Shown: positions 1-6,800, counted from the stretch's first letter. The stretch: DNA of 13,078 bases from Bacillota bacterium (GCA_023457875.1 JAEXBC010000401.1:1-13078); one strand, 5' to 3'. The notes: generated by a model not told the origin, from the sequence alone. Numbers and translations are program-made.

Positions 1-315
1 CGCAACGATAACACCACCTACACCAACAACTATTATACCAAAAAAATCAGTACCATCAACACAGGCACCTACGTCGTCAACACCAGTATCATCAACACAG
101 GCACCTACGTCGTCAACACCAGTATCATCAACACAGGCACCTACGTCGTCAACACCAGTATCATCAACGCAGATACCTACAACACCAATATCATAAGCGT
201 AGGCACCTTCATTAATAACAATACCATGGCACTCACCACCACCAACACCTCCTCCATCGATATTACTGCAATAAAGAATACAGGTAGCAAAAACTACAAT
301 AACAATAAAGGCTGA
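1..315 (+). CDS. C-terminal end of a Thr/Asn-rich repeat protein (partial; strand uncertain)
   Basis: The + frame beginning at base 1 stays open to a TGA at 313-315 and would be the last 104 residues of a protein starting upstream. It contains 12-residue units of the form INTGTYVVNTSI, alternating small polar and beta-branched residues, as in beta-solenoid or cell-surface repeat proteins. Later units (ISVGTFINNNTM) keep the hydrophobic spacing. Against this reading, the codons are C-ending (ACC, AAC, ATC), unlike the AT-rich genes nearby. The opposite minus frame is also open from about 354 down to base 1, encodes Gly/Val/Asp-rich units (GVDDVGACVDDT) in more native T-ending codons, and begins with a hydrophobic stretch, but it has no ATG, GTG or TTG start before the repeats. 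The ending just before the leuS promoter fits the + reading. No function can be assigned. Confidence 0.35.
   Translation, partial: RNDNTTYTNNYYTKKISTINTGTYVVNTSIINTGTYVVNTSIINTGTYVVNTSIINADTYNTNIISVGTFINNNTMALTTTNTSSIDITAIKNTGSKNYNNNKG
49..228. repeat. 36-bp tandem repeat, about five copies decaying rightward
   Basis: Direct reading gives units at 49-84, 85-120 and 121-156. The second and third are identical and the first differs by one base. A diverged fourth copy lies at 157-192 and a poorly matching fifth at 193-228. The unit length is a multiple of three and no copy contains a stop in the + frame starting at base 1 or in the opposite minus frame, so the tract looks coding-derived. There are no unique spacers, so it is not a CRISPR array. 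Confidence 0.9.
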
Positions 316-373
316 AGAATAGATTAAACGAGAGAAAAAATGGATAAACTTAAGTTATTATAGGGAATAATCG

Positions 374-402
374 TTGCTTTTCATAAATAAATATGATAAA
401 AT
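374..402 (+). promoter_or_regulatory. Promoter of the leuS T-box transcript
   Basis: TTGCTT at 374-379 and TAAAAT at 397-402 are separated by 17 bases, close to the housekeeping consensus. Transcription would begin near 409, about 20 bases before the first T-box helix. Confidence 0.6.
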
Positions 403-408
403 TTGCCT

Positions 409-668
409 TATGAAAATGTCATACAATAAAGACGATGAGGTGAAATAGTAGTTAAACTTCTTTTTTCAGAGAGCTGCTCTAAGGTGCAAGGCAGTAAAAA
501 AAGTTTAATGAACTCGTCACTAAGTTCCAGGCTGAAAAGAGTAGGCTGCGGCGGTACTTCCCGTTATAGAAGATTGAGTGTATAGACTATGTCTATAAAT
601 AAGAGTGGTAACGCGGAAATATAACCTTTCGTCTCTTGAATAAAGTTCAAGGATGAAGGGTTTTTTAT
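409..668 (+). promoter_or_regulatory. T-box leader (tRNA-Leu responsive riboswitch) of leuS
   Basis: This is a T-box leader that reads the charging state of tRNA-Leu and lets transcription continue into leuS when uncharged tRNA binds. Stem I is visible: GACGA at 431-435 can pair with TCGTC at 514-518, and 452-459 pairs exactly with 501-508. The specifier-loop AGTA lies at 447-450. The likely specifier is CTC (Leu) at 513-515, which agrees with the downstream gene. The T-box is AGAGTGGTAACGCG at 602-615, a variant of AGGGTGGNACCGCG; its TGGT can pair with a tRNA ACCA end. A competing terminator follows at 624-667. The specifier register is inferred, since the base-stem pairing overlaps the CTC. 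Confidence 0.93.
624..667 (+). terminator. Regulated intrinsic terminator of the T-box
   Basis: An imperfect hairpin pairs CCTTTCGTCTCTTGAA (625-640) with TTCAAGGATGAAGGG (646-660) and is followed by a run of T at 661-666. Its left arm overlaps the region that would form the antiterminator with the T-box sequence at 602-615, as expected for T-box control. Confidence 0.85.
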
Positions 669-725
669 TATCACAAAAATAGTAGTAAACCATGAAGTAG
701 CAGTTAAATCAAAGGAGGAAAAGTG

Positions 726-3122
726 ATGCAATATAATCACAAGGAAATTGAACAAAAATGGAGAAAACATTGGCAGGAGCATCCCGTTAATACAGAAACA
801 GCAGATAAAAAACCATATTATTGTTTAGATATGTTCCCTTATCCATCAGGAAATGGACTCCATGTAGGTCACTGGAGAGGATATGTGCTTTCAGATGTAT
901 GGAGTCGCTACAAGATTCTTCAAGGTCATTATATTCTTCACCCAATGGGCTGGGATGCATTTGGTCTTCCAGCAGAGAACTATGCGATTCAAAAGAAGGT
1001 GCATCCAGCTATTGCAACCGCAGAGAACGTGGCAAACTTTAAGCGTCAGCTTCAAGATATTAGTGCGATTTATGATTGGAGCAAAGAAGTCAATACAACA
1101 GATCCAAAGTTCTATAAATGGACACAGTGGATTTTCCTTAAGATGTTTGAAAATGGTTTAGCCTATGAAAAAGAGATGCCTATTAACTGGTGTCCATCTT
1201 GTAAAACAGGGCTAGCAAATGAAGAAGTAAAAGAGGGCTGCTGTGACCGCTGTGGCTCTGTAGTGACAAAGAAAAATCTTCGTCAATGGATGCTTCGTAT
1301 TACCAATTATGCAGAACGTTTGCTAAATGATTTAGATGATCTTGACTGGCCAGAAAAAGTTAAGAAGATGCAAGCTGATTGGATTGGCAAGAGCTATGGT
1401 GCTGAAATTGACTTCGAGATTGAGGGAACAGATGAAAGAATTAAAGTCTTTACAACAAGACCTGATACACTTTATGGCGCAAGCTTTATGGTAATGGCAC
1501 CAGAACATAGCGCTATCGCGAAGTTAGTGACCGAAGAGCAAAAGGCTGCTGTAGAAAAATATGTATTTGATGCCTCAACTAAATCCTCTGTAGACCGTAT
1601 GGCGGATAAGGATAAAACAGGTGTATTCTTAGGTAGATATGCCATTAATCCACTTAATGGTGCAAAAATTCCTGTATGGATATCAGATTATGTACTTGCA
1701 GATTATGGAACAGGAGCGATTATGTGTGTACCTGCCCATGATGAACGTGACTTTGCTTTTGCTAAGAAGTTTGATTTACCTATTATTCAAGTTATTTCAA
1801 AGACAGGAAAAGAAGAAGAGCTTGTGGAACCCTATACAGAACCTGGCATCATGATTAACTCAGGTGATTTTAATGGGATATCCTCTGAAGAGGCCAAGAA
1901 AGCTATTCCTGAGTTTCTTGAAACAAAAAATATTGGCAAGAAAACCACCAATTACAAGCTTCGTGACTGGGTATTTTCACGTCAACGTTATTGGGGAGAA
2001 CCTATTCCAGTAGTTCACTGCGACTGCTGTGGCATTGTAGGTGTAAAAGAAGAAGAACTTCCAATCCGTCTTCCAGATGTTGAAAGCTATGAGCCAACAG
2101 GAACAGGAGAATCACCTCTTGCTGCTATTGATGAGTGGGTAAATACAACATGTCCAAAATGCGGCGGACCTGCAAAGCGTGAAACCAATACGATGCCACA
2201 ATGGGCAGGCTCTTCTTGGTATTTCCTAAGATATCCAAATCCAGATAACGATCAAGAGCTTATTAGCAAAGAGGATATGGAAAAATGGTTACCAGTGGAT
2301 ATGTACGTTGGTGGAATTGAACATGCTGTTCTTCATCTTCTCTATGCACGTTTCTATACCAAGTTCTTATACGACATTGGTGTGGTAAGTTTTGAAGAAC
2401 CCTTTAAACGCCTATTTAATCAAGGAATGGTTACAAAATCCGGTGCAAAAATGAGTAAATCAAAAGGAAACGTGGTTTCTCCAGATGAACTTGTGGAGAA
2501 ATATGGATGTGATTCCTTACGTATGTATGAGCTTTTCATTGGACCACCAGAGTTAGATTCAGAGTGGGATGATAGAGGTATTGAAGGGGTATATCGTTTT
2601 ATCAATAAGGTATGGAAATTAGTAGATGAAAATACACCAGTTAATGAGAACAAAGAGATGGAAAGAATTCGTCACAAGCTCATTCGCGATATTACGGTAC
2701 GTATGGAAAGCTTTAACTTAAATACAGTAGTAAGTGGCTTTATGGAATATACAAACAAACTGCTTGACCTCCAAAAGAAAGAAGGAGGCCTAGCTAATGA
2801 AACCTTAAAAGCATTAGTTATCCTTCTTGCACCATTTACTCCTCATGTTAGTGAAGAACTTTGGGCTAAAGTTGGCGGTTCTGGCAGTGTGTTTGAAAAT
2901 ACATGGCCAACCTATGATGAAGAGAAAATGAAAGACGATGAAGTAGAAATTGTTGTACAAATGACAGGTAAAATTGCTGCACGTATGATGATTTCTCCAG
3001 AAGCTTCACAAGATGAAGCATTAGCAAAAGCAAAGGCACTTATAGAACAAAAATTAGAAGGCAAAACGATTGTAAAAGAAATCTATGTGCCAGGACGTAT
3101 TGTAAACTTTGTTGTAAAATAA
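726..3122 (+). CDS. leuS: Leucyl-tRNA synthetase
   Basis: Class I aminoacyl-tRNA synthetase that charges tRNA-Leu with leucine in the cytoplasm. The 798 residues are close to the usual bacterial LeuS length. The class I signatures are HVGH at residues 46-49 and KMSKS at 575-579. A zinc-ribbon-like CPSC...CDRC segment begins at C156. The CP1 editing domain shows TTRPDT at about 243-248 and GTGAIM...HDERD at about 328-342, including the conserved Asp that anchors mischarged amino acids. A second CxxC pair lies before the QWAGSSWYF region. The ATG at 726 is preferred over the in-frame GTG at 723: it sits 7 bases after AGGAGG (713-718) and gives the family-typical start MQYNHKEIE. The gene stands alone between its T-box leader and a strong terminator, so it is a single-gene transcript controlled by leucine supply. 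The frame is intact with no missing signature. Confidence 0.98.
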   Translation: MQYNHKEIEQKWRKHWQEHPVNTETADKKPYYCLDMFPYPSGNGLHVGHWRGYVLSDVWSRYKILQGHYILHPMGWDAFGLPAENYAIQKKVHPAIATAENVANFKRQLQDISAIYDWSKEVNTTDPKFYKWTQWIFLKMFENGLAYEKEMPINWCPSCKTGLANEEVKEGCCDRCGSVVTKKNLRQWMLRITNYAERLLNDLDDLDWPEKVKKMQADWIGKSYGAEIDFEIEGTDERIKVFTTRPDTLYGASFMVMAPEHSAIAKLVTEEQKAAVEKYVFDASTKSSVDRMADKDKTGVFLGRYAINPLNGAKIPVWISDYVLADYGTGAIMCVPAHDERDFAFAKKFDLPIIQVISKTGKEEELVEPYTEPGIMINSGDFNGISSEEAKKAIPEFLETKNIGKKTTNYKLRDWVFSRQRYWGEPIPVVHCDCCGIVGVKEEELPIRLPDVESYEPTGTGESPLAAIDEWVNTTCPKCGGPAKRETNTMPQWAGSSWYFLRYPNPDNDQELISKEDMEKWLPVDMYVGGIEHAVLHLLYARFYTKFLYDIGVVSFEEPFKRLFNQGMVTKSGAKMSKSKGNVVSPDELVEKYGCDSLRMYELFIGPPELDSEWDDRGIEGVYRFINKVWKLVDENTPVNENKEMERIRHKLIRDITVRMESFNLNTVVSGFMEYTNKLLDLQKKEGGLANETLKALVILLAPFTPHVSEELWAKVGGSGSVFENTWPTYDEEKMKDDEVEIVVQMTGKIAARMMISPEASQDEALAKAKALIEQKLEGKTIVKEIYVPGRIVNFVVK

Positions 3123-3153
3123 TAAAGTAGAAGCAAAATATAGGCAAAATAGA

Positions 3154-3217
3154 AAAAATCAAAAAAAGAGATAGCTGAAAATGCAAGATGCATACGCTAT
3201 CTCTTTTTTTGATTTTT
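3154..3217. terminator. Bidirectional terminator between leuS and the convergent gene
   Basis: A perfect 22-bp inverted repeat has arms at 3154-3175 and 3196-3217, centred on AGAGATAGC/GCTATCTCT. The 20-base loop contains its own ATGCA/TGCAT pairing. A-rich flanks on the left and T-rich flanks on the right give a U tract in both directions. It ends leuS on the plus strand, and its right arm ends 2 bases from the stop codon of the minus-strand gene at 3219. Confidence 0.95.
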
Positions 3218-3218
3218 A

Positions 3219-3488
3219 TTAAGGGAGTTTACTAGAGAGGACTTTCATAACAGCTTCAAATTGCCCACGTTGATTTTTAGGAAGCCTGGTTTTGAAATAT
3301 TGAAGTAAGGTTTTTTGCATATCAGGAGTGAGTGGGATGTTCTTCTTATTAGCTTCATTAGAAATGGCCATCAGTAAACCCAAAACTTCCACAGCGCTTT
3401 TACAGACGGCACTATCTAAGGTGAATTGTAGATGATTGACAAAATCTTGGTCAATATTATGAAATGCAGGTTGTTCACAGAGCTTCAT
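3219..3488 (-). CDS. Unrecognised small helical protein (89 aa)
   Basis: I do not recognise this protein. It is predicted cytosolic and mostly helical, with no signal peptide or membrane segment. It contains an Asn/Lys-rich turn (NEANKKNIPLTP) in the middle and ends in an amphipathic helix preceded by a basic turn (RLPKNQRGQFEAVMKVLSS). Three in-frame ATGs start the frame at 3494, 3491 and 3488. AGGAGG is immediately upstream of the first, so the third (3488), at about 7 bases, is the best-spaced start. It lies 20 bases after the stop of the minus-strand gene 3509-4036, with no terminator between, so the two form an operon. Its C-terminal helix resembles the C-terminus of that neighbour (both carry KVLSS), suggesting common descent or a shared interaction module. 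Confidence 0.8.
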   Translation of the reverse strand: MKLCEQPAFHNIDQDFVNHLQFTLDSAVCKSAVEVLGLLMAISNEANKKNIPLTPDMQKTLLQYFKTRLPKNQRGQFEAVMKVLSSKLP

Positions 3489-3508
3489 CATCATACCTCC
3501 TTTATCAC

Positions 3509-4036
3509 TTATTTTATAAAACTGGAGAGTACCTTTAGTAATTGGACTTGGCTAGGTTCTAGTAAAGGAGAAAGTTTATCAATGATTTGATCAGGATTTG
3601 CCGCGCCCGAGTTTGTTTTTGGTGCAGGTGCTGGATGTGACATTGCAGGGGGATCTTCTATGGCATTTACAGGTATACCTGAATCTTGAGAGTGGAGTGT
3701 GTAGCGGGGTGGTTCTTCGTTATTTGTTTGGGCATCGCGTAGGGACAATAAGTCCTTAGCCTCTGCGATTTTTAAAATAGCATCTATAAAGTAAGCTCGA
3801 TCACTAGAAAGATTCTGTTTTACATCCTTTAAAAAGTGCTTTTCCCATCCACTTTCTCCAGAGCGATTCATCGAATGTACAAAGTCTTCATTAGAAAAGA
3901 GGTTAATGGTATAGATTAGTTCTACGGCTTTAATAAGAATGGCTATGGACTTTTGACGCTCAGTTCTGATATAGGGTAGTAGGGATTTGGAAATCATTAA
4001 TAGATCATTGTTCACAGCCCGATCTAGAGTGCTCAT
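3509..4036 (-). CDS. Unrecognised helical protein with Pro-rich linker (175 aa)
   Basis: I do not recognise this protein. It has a helical N-terminal half (about residues 1-100) containing LLPYIRTERQKSIAILIKAV. A low-complexity linker rich in Pro, Ala, Ser and Asn follows (about 105-148, including PPAMSHPAPAPKTNSG), and a short C-terminal helical module (about 149-175, PLLEPSQVQLLKVLSSFIK) ends the chain. This domain-linker-domain layout suits a tethered adaptor, but that is inference. There is no signal peptide or transmembrane segment. The start is supported by GGAGGT about 6 bases upstream. It is the first gene of a two-gene minus-strand operon and is divergent from the gene at 4167-4559, whose product has a similar helical module. 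The role is unknown. Confidence 0.85.
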   Translation of the reverse strand: MSTLDRAVNNDLLMISKSLLPYIRTERQKSIAILIKAVELIYTINLFSNEDFVHSMNRSGESGWEKHFLKDVKQNLSSDRAYFIDAILKIAEAKDLLSLRDAQTNNEEPPRYTLHSQDSGIPVNAIEDPPAMSHPAPAPKTNSGAANPDQIIDKLSPLLEPSQVQLLKVLSSFIK

Positions 4037-4071
4037 ATAAAACCTCCAGGATACGTTATCTCTTATAATGT

Positions 4072-4100
4072 ATGATAGGCTACCAAGAGATTAGAACCAA
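4072..4100 (-). promoter_or_regulatory. Probable promoter of the 4036-3219 operon
   Basis: On the minus strand TTGGTT (4100-4095) and TATCAT (4077-4072) are 17 bases apart, one or two changes from the housekeeping consensus. A possible -10 for the divergent plus-strand gene is TATACT at 4145-4150, without a convincing -35. Confidence 0.5.
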
Positions 4101-4166
4101 AATGGGTATTTTTGCAGTATTTCCAGAATAAGATAGTAATGAAGTATACTAAGAAAGAGTGATCCC

Positions 4167-4559
4167 ATGGAAAACGAAATATTGTCTATTCATTTAGAGG
4201 AGGATTTGACGGAAATAGCAGCATTGATATGGAATTATATGGACAATAAGTACATAAGTCAGATGAAGGCAAAATTAGAAGGTTATCGTCATGATTGTGA
4301 GCAAACACTATGTAAAGAAGGGCAACTTATAAAAGCGGTTATGCCTTTTGTGCCACAGGAAAGTAAGCTGTTACAGTTTGTATTAGATATGATTATCTAT
4401 AATGATATGATTGAACGTACCTTATCAGAGAATAGACAGCTTGAAAAGCTTTATAGAGATGATAATAGTGAAAGACAACAGCTTAAGAAGTTAGTATATA
4501 AGCTGATTTTATTTAAGTTAGTTACTGCCATTGAGAAAGGAAGCATGGATAAAGTTTAA
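4167..4559 (+). CDS. Unrecognised all-helical protein (130 aa)
   Basis: I do not recognise this protein. It is predicted cytosolic, highly charged and helical throughout, without a signal peptide or membrane span. The middle (about residues 50-80) has the segment LIKAVMPFVPQESKLLQFVL, resembling modules in the two divergent minus-strand proteins next door. The Glu/Arg/Lys-rich segment from about 84 to 110 could form a coiled coil. It has two Cys (in HDCEQTLCKEG) in a helix-turn setting, too few for an obvious metal site. The ribosome binding site is weak (GAGTGA, 7 bases from the ATG), unlike the strong sites of the other genes here. It ends directly at its own terminator (4558-4588). Sharing an intergenic region with the minus-strand pair suggests a functional link, by inference only. 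Confidence 0.8.
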   Translation: MENEILSIHLEEDLTEIAALIWNYMDNKYISQMKAKLEGYRHDCEQTLCKEGQLIKAVMPFVPQESKLLQFVLDMIIYNDMIERTLSENRQLEKLYRDDNSERQQLKKLVYKLILFKLVTAIEKGSMDKV

Positions 4560-4588
4560 GGAGAGCACCACCTAGGCACTCTCCTTTT
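4558..4588. terminator. Intrinsic terminator after the 130-aa gene
   Basis: AAGGAGAG (4558-4565) pairs with CTCTCCTT (4579-4586), followed by T residues on the plus strand. Its left arm overlaps the TAA stop of the plus-strand gene, and it also lies just past the stop of the convergent minus-strand gene at 4596. Confidence 0.8.
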
Positions 4589-4595
4589 ACTTTAT

Positions 4596-4823
4596 TTATT
4601 GGATTTCGTTTCTGAAAACGCCGCAGCCTTTGTCTCTAAAGCAGAAAAACCAAATAAGAATAATGATGATAATCCACATCCAACTAGAGTTGTTGCATCC
4701 ACCAAAGAAATTATCTAATAAGTTAAAGTTACCACAGCCATCTTTGTTTCCTAATAGTAATAAGAAAAGGATAATAATGATAATCCAACAGCCATTGTCT
4801 TCTAAGAATCTAAAATCTTCCAT
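4596..4823 (-). CDS. Small Cys-containing two-span membrane protein with an internal duplication (75 aa)
   Basis: The short start at 4823 is chosen because AGGAGG lies 7 bases upstream; the frame continues farther upstream but overlaps the preceding gene and has no ribosome binding site there. The protein has two very hydrophobic segments, W13 followed by five Ile (about residues 13-24) and W50 followed by five Ile (about 50-62). Each is followed by a short polar tail with KDGCG or DKGCG, so the protein looks like two copies of one unit. Cys are at 12, 30, 43, 61 and 67. Such tiny Ile/Leu-rich membrane proteins with Gly/Cys loops occur in spore-forming Clostridia and Bacilli (compare the YjcZ-type sporulation proteins), but I cannot assign it to a named family. 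It lies 20 bases after the gene at 4844-5083 and is presumably co-transcribed with it. Confidence 0.8.
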   Translation of the reverse strand: MEDFRFLEDNGCWIIIIILFLLLLGNKDGCGNFNLLDNFFGGCNNSSWMWIIIIILIWFFCFRDKGCGVFRNEIQ

Positions 4824-4843
4824 GATATTGCCTCCTATATTAA

Positions 4844-5083
4844 TTAATTGAGTTGTAATTTTCCTATACAAAACAGAAATGCTATCACCAGCATAATAAG
4901 AAATGAAGCACAAGGATTGAGCAAAAACAAAAAGAACAGTAACACAAGGATGCAAGGTAACCAAGACATATTGTTAAGGCAAGGTTTAGATTGGTTACAG
5001 CAATTATGCTGGTATGAAGAACAACAGTCAGAATATGAATGAGAGTTACAGTTGCAATTGCAGTAACCATTAAATGCAGACAT
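4844..5083 (-). CDS. Small Cys-rich membrane protein (79 aa)
   Basis: The N-terminal half is polar and Cys-rich, with a CNCNCN segment at residues 8-13 and CC pairs at 20-21 and 28-29. The C-terminal half is one long or two short hydrophobic spans (about 42-55 and 58-74). There are 11 Cys in 79 residues. The Cys/Asn/Ser/Tyr-rich head recalls spore-coat or metal-binding small proteins, so a disulfide-crosslinked envelope or coat component is plausible but unproven. The ribosome binding site AAGGAGGT is 6 bases before the ATG, supporting translation. It is the first gene of a two-gene minus-strand operon with the membrane protein at 4596-4823. A minus-strand CATATAAT (5120-5113) upstream resembles a mother-cell sigma-E type -10, which would suit sporulation; a housekeeping TATAAT reading is equally possible. 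Confidence 0.8.
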   Translation of the reverse strand: MSAFNGYCNCNCNSHSYSDCCSSYQHNCCNQSKPCLNNMSWLPCILVLLFFLFLLNPCASFLIMLVIAFLFCIGKLQLN

Positions 5084-5112
5084 ATTTGACCTCCTTATGA
5101 AAACTATATTTA

Positions 5113-5120
5113 ATTATATG
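5113..5120 (-). promoter_or_regulatory. Possible -10 element for the Cys-rich gene pair
   Basis: CATATAAT on the minus strand lies about 30 bases before the start codon at 5083. It matches either a housekeeping TATAAT or a sporulation sigma-E-like -10; no clear -35 distinguishes them. Confidence 0.35.
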
Positions 5121-5306
5121 ATACTTCTATTGATAAAATTACTTTAATTACCAAAAATTTAAAATATAGTAGTTATTTCTAGAAATAAGAGTAAGTTTAG
5201 CAAGGACTAAAGCTTAATTCTTAGCTTCTTCAATAATATTGTATGAAGCATGGGAAAAAATGTTACAACTGACAATAATTTTTTTACATGAATTTCAAAT
5301 TAAGCA

Positions 5307-5335
5307 TTGACATAAATGATATGATTGTATACAAT
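5307..5335 (+). promoter_or_regulatory. Promoter of the Re-citrate synthase gene with overlapping palindrome
   Basis: A perfect -35 TTGACA (5307-5312) and -10 TACAAT (5330-5335) are 17 bases apart. The 12-bp perfect palindrome ATTGTATACAAT (5324-5335) covers the -10, and GTATA/TATAC (5327-5331, 5336-5340) form a second inverted repeat. A repressor bound there would block RNA polymerase. The GTATAC core fits FadR-subfamily GntR operators. Confidence 0.7.
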
Positions 5336-5398
5336 TATACATAAGTAATTTTCAGATAATTAAAGGATGAGAAAAACAAAGATGCAAGGAGTGATGGA

Positions 5399-6763
5399 AT
5401 GTTTGAACTTAATAAAAGAACAAATTTATTGACAAGTGCTGAAAAGAACCATTTATTAGAGGATGTAGCAGAAGCAAATATGTTTAGAGAGTTTTATCCT
5501 TATGACGAAATTCCTAAAGTTGCCTTCAATGACGTACATGTGCCAATGACAATGCAAGATAAAATTTATATTACAGACACAACCTTTAGAGATGGTCAAC
5601 AATCAAGAGCTCCCTATACTACCGAGCAAATTGTTCATATATATAAACTTTTAAATAAATTGAGCGGTCCAAAAGGTATTATTCAGCAATCTGAGTTTTT
5701 CTTGTATAGTGAAAAGGATAGGCAGGCTGTTTATAAGTGTCGTGAATTAGGATTTGAGTTTCCACAAATCACCTCTTGGATTCGTGCATCAGAAAAGGAT
5801 TTTCAATTAGTTAAGGATATGGAGATTAGCGAAACGGGTATTTTAGTAAGTTGTTCTGACTATCATATTTTCCATAAGCTACATATGAAGCGTTCTGAGG
5901 CGATTACGCATTATACCAATATTGTTAAGCAATGCATTAATAAAGGCATCATTCCACGCTGCCATTTTGAAGATATTACAAGGGCAGATATCTATAAGTT
6001 TGTTGTGCCTTTTGCAAGGGAGCTCATGAAAATCAGCGAGGAAACGAAGATGCCTATCAAGATACGTGCTTGTGATACCATGGGATATGGTGTTAGCTAT
6101 CCAGGGGCTATGATTCCACGAAGTGTGCCAGGCATTATGTATGCCCTTCACCAATATGCAGGGGTACCTCATGAATGGATTGAATGGCACGGGCATAACG
6201 ATTTTTACCGCGCGGTTGCGAATTCTACTACTGCTTGGCTTTATGGCTGTAATAGTGTCAATTGCTCACTCTTTGGAATAGGTGAGAGAACGGGTAATAC
6301 ACCTCTTGAGGCTATGGTAATGGAATATGCTCAGCTAAAGGGAACCTTAGATGGAATGAACACAACAGTTATTACAGAACTTGCTGAGTACTTTGAAAAT
6401 GTAATCGGTGAAAAAATACCAGAAAGAACACCTTTTGTAGGTAAGAATTTTAATGTGACTAGAGCAGGTATTCACGCAGATGGTTTACTTAAGAATGAAG
6501 AGATTTACAATATCTTTGATACAGAGAAATTCCTTAACAGGCCTGTTCGTGTCTCTATAAGTAATACTTCAGGACTTGCAGGTATTGCCCATTGGATTAA
6601 TAGCAATCCCGAGTATCGCTCAATCAGTCCAATTGACAAAAATGATCCTTTATGTACAGCTATTAAAGATTGGGTAGATCTTCAATATGAAGATGGACGT
6701 ACAACAGTAATTAGTGATGAAGAGCTAGAAGGATATATTAATGCTTATTTAGCAAATCATTAA
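5399..6763 (+). CDS. Re-type citrate synthase homologue (homocitrate/isopropylmalate synthase superfamily)
   Basis: A DRE-TIM-metallolyase of 454 residues. The active-site signature DTTFRDGQQ is at residues 60-68, with catalytic Arg64 and metal-binding Asp65. The metal His pair is HGHND (264-268), and the glycine-rich GIGERTGNTPLEA follows at 293-305. The extended N-terminus, the PKGIIQQSEFFLYS segment and the isocitrate dehydrogenase directly downstream match the Re-citrate synthase described in Clostridium kluyveri better than LeuA or NifV. It would condense oxaloacetate with acetyl-CoA to citrate in anaerobes lacking the usual Si-citrate synthase. The start is fixed by AAGGAG 7 bases upstream. 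There is no leucine-binding regulatory domain, which also argues against LeuA. Homocitrate synthase remains the main alternative. The gene has its own strong promoter with a palindrome over the -10. Confidence 0.88.
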   Translation: MFELNKRTNLLTSAEKNHLLEDVAEANMFREFYPYDEIPKVAFNDVHVPMTMQDKIYITDTTFRDGQQSRAPYTTEQIVHIYKLLNKLSGPKGIIQQSEFFLYSEKDRQAVYKCRELGFEFPQITSWIRASEKDFQLVKDMEISETGILVSCSDYHIFHKLHMKRSEAITHYTNIVKQCINKGIIPRCHFEDITRADIYKFVVPFARELMKISEETKMPIKIRACDTMGYGVSYPGAMIPRSVPGIMYALHQYAGVPHEWIEWHGHNDFYRAVANSTTAWLYGCNSVNCSLFGIGERTGNTPLEAMVMEYAQLKGTLDGMNTTVITELAEYFENVIGEKIPERTPFVGKNFNVTRAGIHADGLLKNEEIYNIFDTEKFLNRPVRVSISNTSGLAGIAHWINSNPEYRSISPIDKNDPLCTAIKDWVDLQYEDGRTTVISDEELEGYINAYLANH

Positions 6764-6779
6764 GGCTATAGGCTCAAGG

Positions 6780-6800
6780 TGCAAATGCTTGCATTTTTAT
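6780..6800 (+). terminator. Weak terminator-like hairpin between citrate synthase and isocitrate dehydrogenase
   Basis: TGCAA (6780-6784) and TTGCA (6789-6793) form a 5-bp stem with a 4-base loop followed by TTTTTAT. It probably gives partial termination only; the next gene also has its own promoter. Confidence 0.4.

Larger units (their letters stand above)
5084..5398. other. Divergent intergenic region (315 bases)
   Basis: No gene is seen here. It holds the -10 candidate for the minus-strand pair near 5113-5120. It also has a nested hairpin, GCTTC (5224-5228) with GAAGC (5245-5249) enclosing CAATA/TATTG (5231-5241), and the promoter and palindrome of the citrate synthase gene at 5307-5340. 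The middle part is very AT-rich. Confidence 0.7.

Noticed and set aside
49..228. CRISPR array
   Set aside because: The 36-bp units abut directly with no unique spacers and keep coding frames open.
4824..4964. N-terminal extension of the 75-aa membrane protein to 122 aa
   Set aside because: The extension overlaps the upstream Cys-rich gene and has no ribosome binding site, while AGGAGG is well placed for the ATG at 4823.
4630..5042. Plus-strand reading frames over the Cys-rich gene pair
   Set aside because: They are antisense to two genes with good ribosome sites and give low-complexity Lys/Ile/Asn products.
5879..6196. 105-aa minus-strand reading frame
   Set aside because: It is antisense within the conserved citrate synthase gene and without a ribosome binding site.
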